Shown one piece after another: positions 23,601 to 38,600 of a stretch of DNA of 64,000 bases (position 1 is its first letter; each line of letters starts with the position of its first letter). The DNA comes from Chrysaora quinquecirrha (Eukaryota > Cnidaria > Scyphozoa > Semaeostomeae > Pelagiidae): the NCBI GenBank assembly GCA_014526335.1, contig JACTAT010000056.1, positions 532,968 through 596,967 on the forward strand, read 5' to 3'. The notes beneath the pieces are model-generated. The model ran no database searches. It saw only the letters and a program-made list of their open reading frames with translations, and was not told where the DNA came from. The position numbers and the translations under genes are program-made.

Positions 23601-26600
23601 CAACAGCACAGGAAATAACGAATCTCCCGGCTCAACGACAAACATTTGGTCCTTGGCCTCACAAAAATGCCCCAGAAAAGTGTCTCACAAATTTATTCGG
23701 TTTAACAGATTTCCGACTGAGCTACCTGGACGCTTTCAAGACGTTTCGCCCAACTTTCAATTCGCCCAACTTCCTTTTCGCCCAGCCCACTAATACGTTT
23801 CGCCAAACCCATTGTGGTCGTTTTGCCCCACCTGAAATGACATAAACAACTTCTTTCGTGTAGTTTGTCAATTAGCTGATTGATAACATTGGGGGTTCCG
23901 CCCCCAAACCCCTGATTTGACACTGGTGACTGTTTTAGTGAAAAGAATAGTTATAAATAGCAAGTATTTTAGTTGGGCGAAACGACCAAGAACGTTGGGC
24001 GAATAGTCCAGCTTGGGCGAAAAGTAATGGGCAAAAAGCTGAACTATTTTAAGACGCCTAGACTACTTGCTTGATCGAAGTAACTGTGCGAAAAGGGCCC
24101 CATCAAAGAATCATGACTTAAGAATTAATTTTAATTCAGGGATATCTTGCATATTTTGCGCTGCCAATCCGATCTTGAAGATAGGCTTGGAAGTTAGCAC
24201 TTTGAAGTTCTTAAATTAAGTTCAAACACTACAGAATGCTCGAAAACACTACCTAGGTTGATATTTAGAAGAAAGCCAGACCCACGCAGCGGGACGTCCC
24301 ACAAAACTCAGTTCCAGGAAGCGCTGCCAAGCCGTATACTCGTGTATAGGTATATTCACTTTTACAATTAGGACAAACAACAGACAACTTGCCTTGCGTT
24401 GCAAACCGAAATAGTAGCACAGTCGTCTTTTGTTTCTCCTGCAGCGAGGTGTATCTGCCTTTATTTCATAATTCAAGTCTTTGCCGCAAGGAGCTCCTTA
24501 AGGCCCTGGAGAAATGAACTGGACATTTCACTAATCATCGTCCCAAATTGAAGTTCAGTAAAAAGTCCAACTCATTTGCCAACCTTGTTCAGCCACTGAA
24601 CATTGTCCACTGAATTTTTGATCGGGACTCAAAAATGTTTGGTAAACAAAATTTGTACAGTGCTAGGATCAGTTCATTTGGCCACTCGGCACTAAACATA
24701 GCGTAAAATATTGAGAGGCATGTTCAGTTCATTTGCTCAGGGCCTAACTCATCTGCGCAAGCACTAAGTTAAGTTGTCTTTTGTTGTCTTCTTTATTTAC
24801 TTGACTGTTTTTGGGTCGGATGCTACATCTAAGAGGGCCTTTAGTCCAAGGGACGATTATTCAAGAGGCGCTTGCTTTTAAGGTGGTGGTAATTTGAGCA
24901 ATCTGACAGACATACTAGTGTTTAATTAAATGGCCCCATCATTCAAGAGAAGGCGTTTACAATAGACGTTACAGGAATATGAAACAGTAACGTACCGATA
25001 CATTGGCTGATACTTGTGGAACCACTGTGTGCTGTTGATGTATCTTTTCCACATGGTTCACATTCAGACATTCCTTGGTCGTCTTGGTAAAATCCAATCG
25101 GGCATTCTTTGCAAGAACTCGAAGAAGAATCACGGTATTTTCCAGCAGGGCATTTGTCTATGGAAGATTGAGCGTTTTAGACAGAGAGCCTGAAGGTTTT
25201 TAGATAGCGAGCTTTAAAAGCAAAGAGAATAGACGATTCAGCGAGAGAACGTCATGGGGCACTCGACTATGAGACATTGAAAAAACTAACAGTGATCCTA
25301 CAAAAGCTCAAAACCCAATGTTTCATGTCAAATTCTCCGAAAATTACATTATTCATTGCCATGCATCCGGGGCATTAAAACCGACCCGCAAATGTGACGG
25401 TCGCAGGGATGTCTGTCTCCATAAAGTCCTTCAAGACATTTTTGTTTTATTAAAGTCTTTCAAGAAACTTTTGTCTCCATAAAGTCATTCAGGAAATCTT
25501 TAAGAACGACTTTTTTCGGTCACAAGAAGAAAAACATTCCATGCCTTGTATACACTATTGACGTAAACTTCTGGAGTAATTGACTGATAAGATATCAAGA
25601 AAGGTTCTGGGAAGGCTAGAAATGTGAGAGGTATTTAGACTACTGCAGATGCTCAGGGGTGCTCTAAAACTTTAGATTATAAAGAGAAGTTTTAAAAGCA
25701 TTTAGTGACGTTTTCTTTGACTTTCAGAGATACGAAGGATACCGTAGATGCTTGAAAGTTAAAAGGACAATATGAGACGTGCATTTAGAGGTCTTTTACA
25801 AGATGTGGTTGAAAGTCAGGACGTCTACGACAAGGACAGAAAGCAAAAAGCGAAATACAGGCCTGACGTACAGCATTTGTAGAACACGTTTCCAAACCAA
25901 TCACTTGATGTGAACTTCTGAGAACCAATTGGGCAATTTGCAGTTGCATTTGACGGTGTATATTCTATGCGAAAGAAACATAACTATATCACAAGCATAT
26001 CAACAACAATGATGTAAACATTCTCTTAAAATCGGGTATTTCAAAGTCTGGTTTGTCTCTCTCGCGTTTCGCGTAACTAACAGGCGGTTGAGGGAGCCGA
26101 AGCCATGGTCGACCGCGGACACTGCGCAATCTCTTTTGTTGAAAATCAAGAAACTCAACTAAAACGTAATAGCCTAATTCACAGACAAAAATTTCTGAAG
26201 GATTCAATTTAGAAATTTTAGGATGTGAATCAGGCTTAGGTAGCTACTTAGTTAGTTGGTAAGTTACTTAATTAATAACTTAATTAGTAAGTTAGTTAGT
26301 TATTCACTCGATTAGCTTGTTGTTTGTTTAGCTAGTTAATTAGTAGGTGCGTGAATCAGTTAGAGGACTGAATAATTAGCTAGTTATGAATTGAGCAGTT
26401 AAATAGTTATTGTTTTCTTGATTAGTCAGCAGTCAGCTTACTTCGTGAGTTTGTTTGTTGATTAATGATAGTAAGTTTATAGGCAAATGCGTATAGTTAA
26501 TTACTTAGCGTTCAGTAGTTAGTTCATGGGCATGTCAGTGTGTTAGTTTGTTAGTTTACCGTTCTACAGCATACAGGATAGGGTATATCTTTCATTTGTT

Positions 26601-29600
26601 ACGAGATAGCCTTGACTAAAACATTTCAAAAATAGAATCTTGAAAACCAATTATATTATAAACAATTATGAAGGGACAAACTAAACTATAATAAGAGAAA
26701 TTTCTCACCAACACAAGATGGTAAGGTAAGACCAATGTTGTTTCCTTGTATGAAATAATCTCCCTGCGAGCAATATACCAATATACCATAATCAGCATAA
26801 GGGCCAAAGAACACACGCTGGTCCGTGCAATATGCTTGATAACTGACTCCAGCAGAATATGGATGAATGCTTGCATATTTATCCCCAGTAAGTGGCGTGC
26901 ATGTTAGACCTATAGTAAACAGAATTAGAAACAATATAGGCTCTGTAATGAACTATGATTTATAACCAGGACAATCCGGTAATAACGTACTTGAAGGGAC
27001 CATGCTGTTTGCTACATTATAAGCAAAGTAATCTACACATAATACACACAGTATCTCGAACAAAACTTAATTGTTGGCCAACATGTTGATACAGTTTGCT
27101 ATGGATGTTGGACTCACGAGCAACATGTTGTTCACGAAAAAATGTTGCCCAACATTTTCATCGATTTGACTAAAATTGACGGGTTGGTTAGGTTTGCTAT
27201 GTCTCACCAACCTGTTGGCTCAAAATCTCAAATTTCGGACGTTTTCCAACGAGGCTTGCCTTACGATGAGAAAAGAGTTGCGAGAAATTGAATCTCGCAA
27301 GAGCTTGAATGACTTTCGATCCACAGAAGACTCGTTAGGTGTCTATGTATTCCAGAACGAGGGATATCACTTCATAAATCTCGTACACCTTGACGATAAA
27401 TCTTCATAAATTCTACGAATCTTTTGATACGTATAAATCCTATATAAATCCTAGTCTTATGAATCCTAGTTACGGCGCATGTGCGCGATGCTTCAGTCGC
27501 CCAAACAGGACTTAGCAAGACAAAGATTAAAGGGAAAGTGCGTGTGTTCTGAAAGGGCTTAATTTCAAGTCAAACTTGAGTCTTATACACCAAAGAAGTC
27601 ATTTTTTACTTCATAACGAAAGAAGTTTTGTAAGGCAAGTTCCGAAATATCAAGAAAGATTGAAGAAATCTCTATGTAACTCTCGATAAATCCCATAAAT
27701 CTGACCAAAAAAAAAAGAGATTTATATTATATCAATCTCGTACGCCATTTTCATTAGTGATACACCTCTCGTTCCAGAATTCGTTTGAAGCATTTGTAAC
27801 CAATCACCACAACATCTTTATAGCTTCTTGTATCGTCTACCAAAATTACCCGCATCAGGTTGGCATAAGCAACTTCTGCGTCCCTTAGTTTAATCCGATT
27901 CAGAGTTGGTCCTAACTTCTTCATCGTCAGAAAAAAGAACGAGCAGTAAACATGCAGCAGCTTTCTACTTGGGCGTGCTTGCAAAAGATCATTTATAATG
28001 ATGACGTCAACAACTCCAAATTTCTCAAACGTTTTAATGGTATTGCAAACAGTACCAACATGTCGGCGTAATTCTGGGCAACATGCTTGTTAACAATGTT
28101 GACGCTTTCTTTTACTAAATTTTCACGGGGTTTTTAAGGGCTACTGAATATTCTGCCCAGTCAAACCAGGGTGTCTAGGACGGAAACTAAACCAACTCAT
28201 GGTGACGAAGAAAAGTTTGCTGGCTTTATAGGGAAATAGTTCAATGAACTTACTTTTGACGGAAACTGTGAATGTGCATTTAGCTGTATTCCCAGAGGCA
28301 TCGTATGCTCTATACTGCAGAACAGCTGATTGACCAACAGTCCATACCTTACCAGGTGCAATATGCGATTCTTCAACTTGTGCCACACCAACTGCATCAG
28401 TAAATGTTGGCTTCGTCCAAGAAACGATGGTAAAAGTCGTGTATATCTTTTCAGTGATATCTTGTGGACAGTTATTTACTTTTGGTGGTGTTACATCTGT
28501 TGAAAGAACATTGATAGTTAATGATAAAGTAGAAGGGGAAATGGTGTGTGTAGCGCCAGTCGCTACGAGCCAAGGCCTCTCTAGCCAATCTATTTCTAAG
28601 ACCCTAGTAGATTGAATAAAGAGGCCTCGAGTATGGTTTTCAATTTTCACTTTTAAGGTTTTCAGAAGGGCTCGTTGTCTTCCTAGATTATCGAAGCAAA
28701 GCTTCAACCATACATTACCCATCACTCAGTACGTTTAAAATTCCCGAAGAATCAAGGCTTCTCGCCAAAGAGAAGATATTCATGCAAGAAATTAAACGAT
28801 TGGACTCTCCTTTCAGAGCTGCTACATACGTTCTGCTTTTGGTGAAGGTAATGGTGAAATGGTCTATCAAGCGACAGTTTCTACGATCTCAGAAGAAGAT
28901 TCACTAACGAAACTTCGACCCTGGCCGTGACACTACCGTGTCTGAGGCTCGAACACCGACCTACCTAGACCACGACGCCACAGCAATTTCAGTCAGTACC
29001 TTCACCCGAGCAAATTTCACGATTAATCGACCGATTGTGAGCAAAATGTCCTGACACAATCTGGATTACAAATTTAATGACTTGCATCCATGAGCAACCG
29101 GCGTGAATGAGTCCAACCATACTTAATAGTCCAACAAATTCGAGCCATTGACCTACTGATCCTAAGCAAGAGCTTCGACCGCAAAAATATTTACCCAGGT
29201 GCTGCTCGAAATGCACCGAGAAGAATACATGTTTTGTTATAAGAAAGTGGTTTATAAGAAAGTAGTGCTCAACATCTTAAAAGTTTAAGAAGGTTCAATA
29301 CTGGATTCTTGAAACTTAAGAAGGTTCTGTTTCATACTTTCACTCCTAATGTTGTGTGTGTTATTTTCGCTCATTTGTCCAGTCGCTCATCTTGCTATTA
29401 AACGAGTCTAATAATTATTTTCTTTGAAAAACGTGGTATTTGTGCAATGTATACAGTGCCTTAAACTGTGCATTCTTAGAAATACTGCATTCCAAAACTT
29501 TTGCTAAGAAAGTCACAAGAAAGTTTTGGTACTGAAAACATGAAATATCTAAGAAAGTTGCAATACTGGCTCAATTGTCATTTGACAATATCTAGCTTCC

Positions 29601-32600
29601 CCTTACTGGCAATGTCATGCAATTTCATGTAACATTACACAGTAATTTATAATATAATGTGTTATTGGCAATACTATCCAATATTATAATCTTGCAACAC
29701 TTACCAAGAACAGCAACAAGCACTTGGCATGACTTTCTAACGCCTTCTTCATTTACAGCTTCAAATTTAACAACAGTGTTTCCAACTTTGAAACGATGGT
29801 CTCTCGAATGTGAAACGCTGGTTATTTGCATGTTAGTCTGAGGTTCAGGGAAACGATATCCGAGCTGAATTGAAGACATGGTTTCACCTAATGTCACTTG
29901 AATATCAGCTGGGCAGTTTAAGTATGGTTTGCCAATAACTAAAAAAAATTGATTTAAGTGATGAGTTAATATAGGGTGCGTTCTTTTGGGGCGAAGCAAA
30001 AGTTTTATTCGATATCGTACTGTTTTTAATTGCAGTAGCGAAGCTACTTCGCTTTTCCTTACCGAAGCAAGCGAATCGCTTTTGTAGCGATTTGCTTTTA
30101 TTGCTTCACGCAGCAAACAAATTACCTTTGTTGTTTTTGGAGCTGATTCGGTATTTCATTTTTTTTGTTGCTTCTTACGTGAGAATTTAGGACCGGATCG
30201 AGTTAGATTTTTGAGCCAAAAGGCTGAAGAGGTTGATTTCTGCCAAGACTTGTCATTTGTGGGATTAAACTTGAGATAAATTGCATGGAGTTTAAAAATT
30301 TGCTGTGAAATACACGCAGTTCCGAAAAGTCAGTAGGCCTAAATTGCTAGGAAGACCGAATCAATGGGTCCTTTTCTTTTGATTCGGTTCCAGGTCTTCG
30401 TAGAATAAAAAAGCTAAGCAAATCTCTGATTGCCATAATAAGAACACACCATAGAGTATGTGGGGTGGATTCAAAAAAAGGTACAAAAACGGGAAGGGCA
30501 TTCAGGAATTTGTATACGACCACGGAAAAATGTATAGGATCAAAGTAAAGATTGAAGAAACACTATAGGTTTCTATAAGCAAAAGTGGTCGAATTGTACT
30601 ACTGCAAACTCTTTAAATTTTTGAAATAGTGCGTCGCAGATGGGTTTTTTTGTTGGAAATATATACAATCCAAAACAATACTTCACGTAAATTTTGATTG
30701 CAATTGTAGAAATAGTTCGCCCGGCCACATCGCAAGGCATCTTAAAATGTAAAAAATATGAAAACGACATCTTAAAATGTAAAAAATATGAAAAAGGGAG
30801 GACAGCCTTGGGCTGCATGACTCGGAGAGCTATTTGGCGATTTCATTGAGCTCCATAGCTCAGTGGAACGTCACTGACTCTCTGATCATGCAGTCCAGGT
30901 TAAAATCCCATCTATTATGGTATCCAACTGGTGGAAAATCTAAAATATGAAAATATGCATTGAGCGTTGTCAGCAAATTTTTTTAGTGAAAATGCAATCC
31001 TGCCGGTTGTTGCATGGTTTGAAATGGTATGCTAGCAAAGTTTGCAGCGCGAAGCTGGTAAACATTCGCATGGTAAACCGATTTCATAAACTCGGCAAAA
31101 CTGTTTATATCTCTGCTATTGCCTAAAAGACTAAAGGACAATGAGGTTGTGGAGCTTTCAAATACGGTAAAAACTTGAGGAAAATAAAAGATGGAGGTAT
31201 AATATACCAAAAGTAATGTATTCAACTTACTTTTCACACATTCATTTGGTGCATTATTTGACCACGATTTGTCTGACTGGCAGTATTTAGTTGCAGGTCC
31301 ACTAAGTCTATAACCATGTTTACAATACACAACGCATCGCTGGCCGAACTCTCTTGTTCCCGTCGCACAGTTTTGTGGGACGATACCGCCATTTTGTGGC
31401 CTAGTCAGCCTTCCGCATTTCACAGCTGTTGATGGAACAGAATTATAGTTTGAATATTTAACGGGCAAGGGTATTATTTCATTTTGATTTCAATTATGAA
31501 AAATATATTTAAATATATTTAGATATGTTTTTAAGTGAAGAAGGATAAATATAGCCGAAACATAAAGCCAAACGGGAGGAGGGCCTTGGGCTGCATGACT
31601 TTGAGAGTTAAAGGGAATGGACAAATGAACTGAAAATTTCACTCGAAATCGTCCAAAATTGAAGTTTCGGGAAAAATCTAGTTCATCTGGCCATCTTGTT
31701 CAGTCATTGAAAATTGTTCAGTGGTTCAGCAACTGCCTGAAAAATGACTGAAAAGTTCCGCAAAGGCTCAATGAAATGCTCAGTTCATTGGCCCCTCGGC
31801 ACTGAACATAGGGTTACAAGCTCAGTGAAATGTTCAGGTCATTTCCCTAGGGCCTAAGATATGCAGGGAGTGCGTAAAGTCTCGATCTGAAGAGGCTGGT
31901 CCTTGATTCTTGTACGAAAGAAATTTAACGTTACGTTTAGTTTCATCAAGCTTGCATCAGTCTATGCCAAAGATAAATTAAACAGCTATTTTGAGTATAT
32001 CTGAGTATACTTACGGTGACATGATGGTGACGCATGGTCCCATGTTCCATCTATTCTACACGTGAGAGAGTCTTGTGATTGTGAACTGACAATTTCAAAT
32101 CCTTTATGACAGTTGAACCTACATGCTGTGCCTTGTCTGATATTCGCGAATCTTTCAGTGCAAGTACTAGGAGTTATGGAGCCTCTTAATGGTGATTCTA
32201 ATGCTCGACAGTAAATTTCTAGAAGAAAAGATAAACAAAGTGAATCAAAATGTCAGTTAGCCAAAGCGACCTTCAATCAATCTTGTTGAGCCGCCGTTAA
32301 GGAAGGTGTACATCCTTTCACTTATGATTTATACCTATCTCTTTGTATGGAGCTTTTAAACGGTAGTTTTGCTAAAGTCTTTTGTAAACAATAAGAAAGA
32401 CAGAAATCTTACATAGTAAGCTGTGGCTAAACTGTAAAATTGTAAGACGTCGCGCGCGACACTGGATTCGACGTGTCTCCTAGTTGCTAAACATGCAAGT
32501 GAAAAGCGAGCAGCATGTCAAGTCGAGATATGTCTCCGTTGTCTCCCAGAAACATTTGCATGTCTCTCGCTACAAATTTATCGCGTGCTACAAAATTTCC

Positions 32601-35600
32601 GAGCTGGCTAAACTGGAAGACATCGAGTGGACATGTTACGTTTCTGCCTGCCATTCTCGCTGATGGAAAACGGAACTTTTCTAAGACGCCCTACAGGGCG
32701 GAAATTTTTTGAAAACGCCGGTTTGATGCTATAGTGTGGACGTGGAAAAGCCAAGTTTTCGAAAACGATAAAATCGTGCGCTCAATTTTACACAGAAACA
32801 ACCAGAAACAACGACACTTACTTTCAGAATTTTCGAAAGCGGATAAAAATACTGCGTTTTCAAAAATATCTGTTTACGTGTAGATAGGGCCTATTTGGTT
32901 TGAATGTCTACTTAAACAAACATGAGAAAGAACCAGGCTTCAATCATTCCCTAAGAGGCTCTGCAATGCTCTGCAACGCCAAATGGCAAGCAATCAAGAT
33001 GAAAAAATACCTTCGCAAGTTTTCCCATCAGACGTGAGTCTGTATCCAGGCCTGCATTTGCAAAGATGACCACCATGATAGTTGCTGCATATATGCTCAC
33101 AGCCTCCGTTGTTAGTTAAGCATTCATTTATATCTGCAATAAAAGTTTATTTTAATATCGTATGAGTAAGAGAAAAGTCCACAAGCAACTTATATATACA
33201 GTATTGTATAGTCAAACTAATTTCTTTTAGACATACCCTTAAAACATAAGTTAGTATATGCCTATTAGTGTTTTGGGCAGCCCTCTCAAAATTCTCCTAT
33301 TATGAGAGGGCTGCGTTAACTCCGTAGAGCTAACATAAAATGGCTAATTTCAGCGGATATATCCCACCTTCTAATAAATTTATTCAATCTCCTTTTATTA
33401 GATTTTGGCCACAAGCAATGGCCTGGAATAGTTCCATGCCGAAATCTTGCTGCTGACATGAATGCAGGGTAAGGTTAGTCCGCCAGGACATTTTCCTAAA
33501 TAAATTTTTAATCATTCAATTAAAGTGGAAAGGAAAGAAAATTTTAAAGAGAAAGAAAGCCTGCTTTCAACTACTTCCCCAATAATCTTAATTTTTAACC
33601 TACAATCTTGGCCAAAATTATAAAGATACTTAGAAGTTTTTAAAGCAGCTCCACTTAGTCGAAGCCCCCTCTCCCCCATATCAATGTTGGAGATGAAATC
33701 TAATTCCTAAGCGACAGGTCATACCATTGTCTTGAAACACAGGCAACACTGATACAGGGGGGAGGGGTGGTCCGTCTTATTTCAAATGATTTGTAACAAG
33801 TTTTGTGTTGCACGGAGAAAGTCTCTATGAATTTTGGCCAGGGTTATAGTTGCGCTAATTATTCACTGAAAACTGCTACTGATTCAAATATATACCCCTT
33901 AAAGAAATGGATTTTATGAGAGGGAGTATTCAAAAGACGGGGGGGAGCTATTACAAAATTCAAGTTCCAGGGGGGGGGCATTTATTCGAGGAGGGGTTTA
34001 TTTAACAAAGCGAGTCGATATATCCAACATTTTGTATGTAATGTCAACTCACCTTCACAGCCATATGGTTTCTTTGTTATAAAACCAGCTCTACATTCGC
34101 ATGAATATCCACCGTTTGTGTTATTGCACATCTGTTCACATCCGCCATTCTGTACTCCACATTCATTGAAATCTAACGTTTACAGAAGCAAAACGAGAAA
34201 ATAGTTTAAAGTAAATACTCCGTTCAATCTACACATGATTGTTCAAATAACTAATTAAGGTGTTAAGATTAACGGCGATGGTGTAATGGTGCATTTACTA
34301 GCGTCAGGTGCAGAAGCAGATAGACCAACAAGACGCTGAGCCTGGACGTGATTCTACCATGGGACCGTTGGTTGGGGCTTAAGCCCCTAGTCCTGAGGTC
34401 ACTAGACTCACTGACACCATGAGCTCGCTTGGTTCGATGCCAGAGTACCGGCTGCTTTGGTTATCTGCAGACCCCTAATTGTATTTGGGCTTAGGATATT
34501 TGTAGTGGACATTTTGCATAGTCACGCAAAGCAGACAGATAGGTAGAACATGGGTCGAATAAAGGGGCAATAGACGATAGGTAGAACATCAACAGGGGAT
34601 TTATAAAGCACCTAGATGGCTCTTCCAAGTCCGGGGTTTAGTAAAGTAAAGTAACGTCTGTTTAAGTGTACTTCTAGCTTAGGATTACTCAGTCGACCTT
34701 TCACTTCACCCATGGTTTGGATACATATAGCAGATAACAGGATGTAGCCACAAAAGGCTCGTCACTACCGCCGGGTACCCGTTTATACACCTGAGTAGAG
34801 GCAGGCACATTTGTGTTAACAATTTGCCCAAGGTTGTTATCTCTGCAACACAAGTGAAAGGACCGTGGATCAAACCCACAACTTTAACAAGAAGTGGCCT
34901 AAAACGTCAGTCTTAATAAACGTAACCATAAGACCATACTTTCAAATAAGCCTTCGCATTCTCATCATTGACAACAGAAACCTCATTCACAGGAAAGACC
35001 AGAATATTAATATAGGATAAGGCGTGGTAAAATGGTCTAAGATCGATAACTAAGAGAAGATCCTGCCTTTTAACTGAATGTTCTACAAAAATATTTGAAT
35101 GCTTTACGAATCGAAAAGCCACGACTTACCCACACACTCAGTAAGACTATCATCTTTGAGAATGTAACCAGGATCGCAATCACAATAGAATCCACCAGGA
35201 TAATTGACACATGATGCCTTCGTGTCTTTCCTGCAGCCTCCGTTGTTAATAAGACATTCATTTATATCTTGAATGAAAAAGAAAATACTCAACGTTTTAT
35301 AATTTAAAACAAGAGAGTTTCACGATGCTTAACGATTTATCCCATTTTTGGCCCTATACAGCGTTAGCAATCTTTGTCAGTTGCTGGACTAACACCAAAT
35401 CGAGGGCCTAATTTTTCGGCGTTTTGAACTATCGTTGGGCGTTTGGCCTAGTGATAAAGTGCTCGCCCACGAGTCACGAGGCCTCAAGTTAAAGCCAAGA
35501 CGAACTCATACTTTAAAAGCTTTGAAAATAGTACTCATTGCTTCTCTGGAAGCACTCAGCATCAAGGTTAGTGGTCTTTGTATCACGGATAGGAGTAACG

Positions 35601-38600
35601 CCCAACCCCACCTTCGGAGGTAGTAGCTTTCGAAAGAGGAGCCTTTGTGCTGCTTCTGACCACAGTTGACCGACTTACTAGTGGACGCTTGCAATGAATT
35701 GCAGTCTTCCAGCCTATTGCCATAAACCGCCAAGAAGTAGGCGTTGTTTAGCAACACAGAAATAATTTAGAATAATTTCTTTTTACAGTGTTGCCCGGAA
35801 AAGAACGTTTAACTATAAAAGTTAAACTATAGGAGAGTGACATTAGAGTCGACTAATATCGTATCTATTTATCGACAGGTGTCCCAAACCAAGAAAATTT
35901 CAAGCCACTGACGTTATAACGTAGAAAAAGCCTGTGCGGTGAAGTGTAACACAACCTACAACAGGATTCACTGTCTATTACATACGAGCTATACTGATGC
36001 ACCCCTAACAACATACGGATTTAAAATTGAATTTGACTAGAAATAACTACAGCTGACGGGGGTAGCAAAGTGATTCAATCAGGTGGACCAAACTTACCCA
36101 GGCAAGTCTTTTGATCATAAGCCAAGCTGTACCCAGGCAAACAACCGCATGATGTTTTCTTATCACAATGGTTATAACAGAGCTGGTCACAACCACCATT
36201 CTCAAGTTGACAGTAATCAGCCAGACCGCCTATTCGAAAAAAGATACAGATTGATTAAAGATTGTTTAAAATCGTTTAAATTGTTTTCAGACTATTCCAA
36301 TGACGTGAAATACTTTGTGTTTCGTAAAAAAACTATCACGCAGGTTTCTGCAGATTCAAAAGTTTGTCGAAAGCAAAACTTGAAAAGATATGACAAAATA
36401 GAACAGGACAGGCAAGGACATAGCAAGACAAAATGAAAGGACAGGGCATGGCCCGACAAGAAAGGACAGCACAGAACAAGGCAAGACATGGAAAAATGAC
36501 AAGACAAGACAATGTACGGAAAGGAAGGCAAGACCAGGAAAGGAAGGCAAGACAAAATAAGACAAGACAAGACAAGACAAGACAAGACAAGACAAGACAA
36601 GACAGGACAAGACAAGACAAGACAAGGCAAGACAAGACAAGACAAGACAAGGACAGGACAAGACAAGACAAGATAAGACAAGCAGGACAAGACAAGACAT
36701 TACAAGATATTACCAGACATTACAAGACAAGACAAGACAAGACAAGACAAGACAAGACAAGACAAGACAAGTCAAGCAACACAAGAAAAGACAAAACAAA
36801 ACAAAGAAAAAATAAAACAACGACAAAACAAGACAAGAAAGGACAGGACAGGACATGACAAGGCAAGACAAGATATGACAGGAAAGGATGCGTTAAGACA
36901 AGATTAGAATAGACGGCAAGAAATTTCAGGACAATACATACCGATTCTTGAATTGACCATAACTTCACAAAGTGTGAGTATTCCGCTTCCGTACATTTGC
37001 ACCGAAACATATCTTCCTGGGATAGGAGGGTTGCATTGTAATCTCAAGGCTTCTCCATTCGCAGCGGAACGAACTCGATCATGACAGACTGGGTTTGCTT
37101 TGTTGTTATTTTCATTATTTCCAATGTGAACTTGAATGTTTTTCAGTCTATCACCATGTTCCCCTCGGTTGATAATAGTCACATCTGTAAAGAAAATGGA
37201 TGCATTCAATAGTACATGTAGCGCAGTGTACTAATGCTATGTACTATGTACGGTCTGGCATAACAGAACATGTTGCAATGTAAATGTTGAATGAAAATAT
37301 TGAAATACATTACAATTACAGTGTAATGGTGTCAATGATATGAATATGTACAATGTACAGTGGACAATGTACAATGATGTAAGGGGGCAACCGGGGCACC
37401 TTTGGAGAACCTTTAGAAGAAGTTTCAAGCTTTAATCTTCCGAGGTAAGTGAAAACGAGATGTTTCTTTACATCACTTTTCAAATGATTTGGCTTAAAAA
37501 TGATCAATTATGAATTTAAGCCAGCTGGTTAGACAAATCAAATAGCGATATTTAAGTGCAACGTTGTAATGTATATACTGTAGCTATGTATGGTAAGTTT
37601 TGTATTACCATGTACCTTTGGACATGGGTATGCTCTTGGAAAGGTGAAAATTGATGTATGTTTTTCGACTGCCTTTCCCGATGACGTATTAAAAATTGTC
37701 TTGAATGCTCCTCTTATGACCGTCTACAATTGTAACCCAAAATATACTTTATAAAGATATACTCGAGGTCCCTAGAGCATCTCTATTGAAGATGCAGCAC
37801 CAGCAATATGTATTTACAAAACTGCTTCGAAATATATGTCTTTTATGTCCGTTTATCGGATTTTGTTGTTGTCTAGAGACGGATGAATCGGTACTGCATA
37901 TGTGATTCGACATTACGTACCAGTGACAATGGTTTCCTTGCCAAGATCAACCCTCCACCATGGGTCTCTTTCATCCTTAGTGTGAGTGCAGCTCTTACCA
38001 GACCAGTGGAATTTATAATTACCATCAACAGCACGGCTTGCAAAACCATTATAATTTGTGCTTGATTGAACAGCAGTCTTTTTCAATGCAATATCTAAAA
38101 TACAATTTCATTCAGCAAAATACAATACTTTGTGGTGATTGCGATGGTTGAAAGTTCCATTTCTTCGCAAAAACATTCAAGCCACTGACGCTAGCGTAGA
38201 AAAAGCCTGTGCGGTGAAGTGTAACACAACCTACAACAGGATTCACTGTCTATTACATACGAGCTATACTGATGCACCCCAACAACATACGGATTTAAAA
38301 TTGAATTTGACTAGAAATAACTACAGCTGACGGGGGTAGCAAAGTGATTCAATCAGGTGGACCAAACTTACCCAGGCAAGTCTTTTGATCATAAGCCAAG
38401 CTGTACCCAGGCAAACAACCGCATGATGTTTTCTTATCACAATGGTTATAACAGAGCTGGTCACAACCACCATTCTCAAGTTGACAGTAATCAGCCAGAC
38501 CGCCTATTCGAAAAAAGATACAGATTGATTAAAGATTGTTTAAAATCGTTTAAATTGTTTTCAGACTATTCCAATGACGTGAAATACTTTGTGTTTCGTC

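Noticed and set aside
27176..27409. 77-residue frame (similar ones at 54408-54870)
   Set aside because: Lies inside copies of the CAACATGTTGG MITE family; no conserved protein between copies.
36292..36858. Ser/Cys/Leu-rich and Arg/Gln/Asp/Lys-rich frames (also 38550-39114)
   Set aside because: Produced by the GACAA repeat on either strand. They sit in an intron of a gene whose exons are clear.
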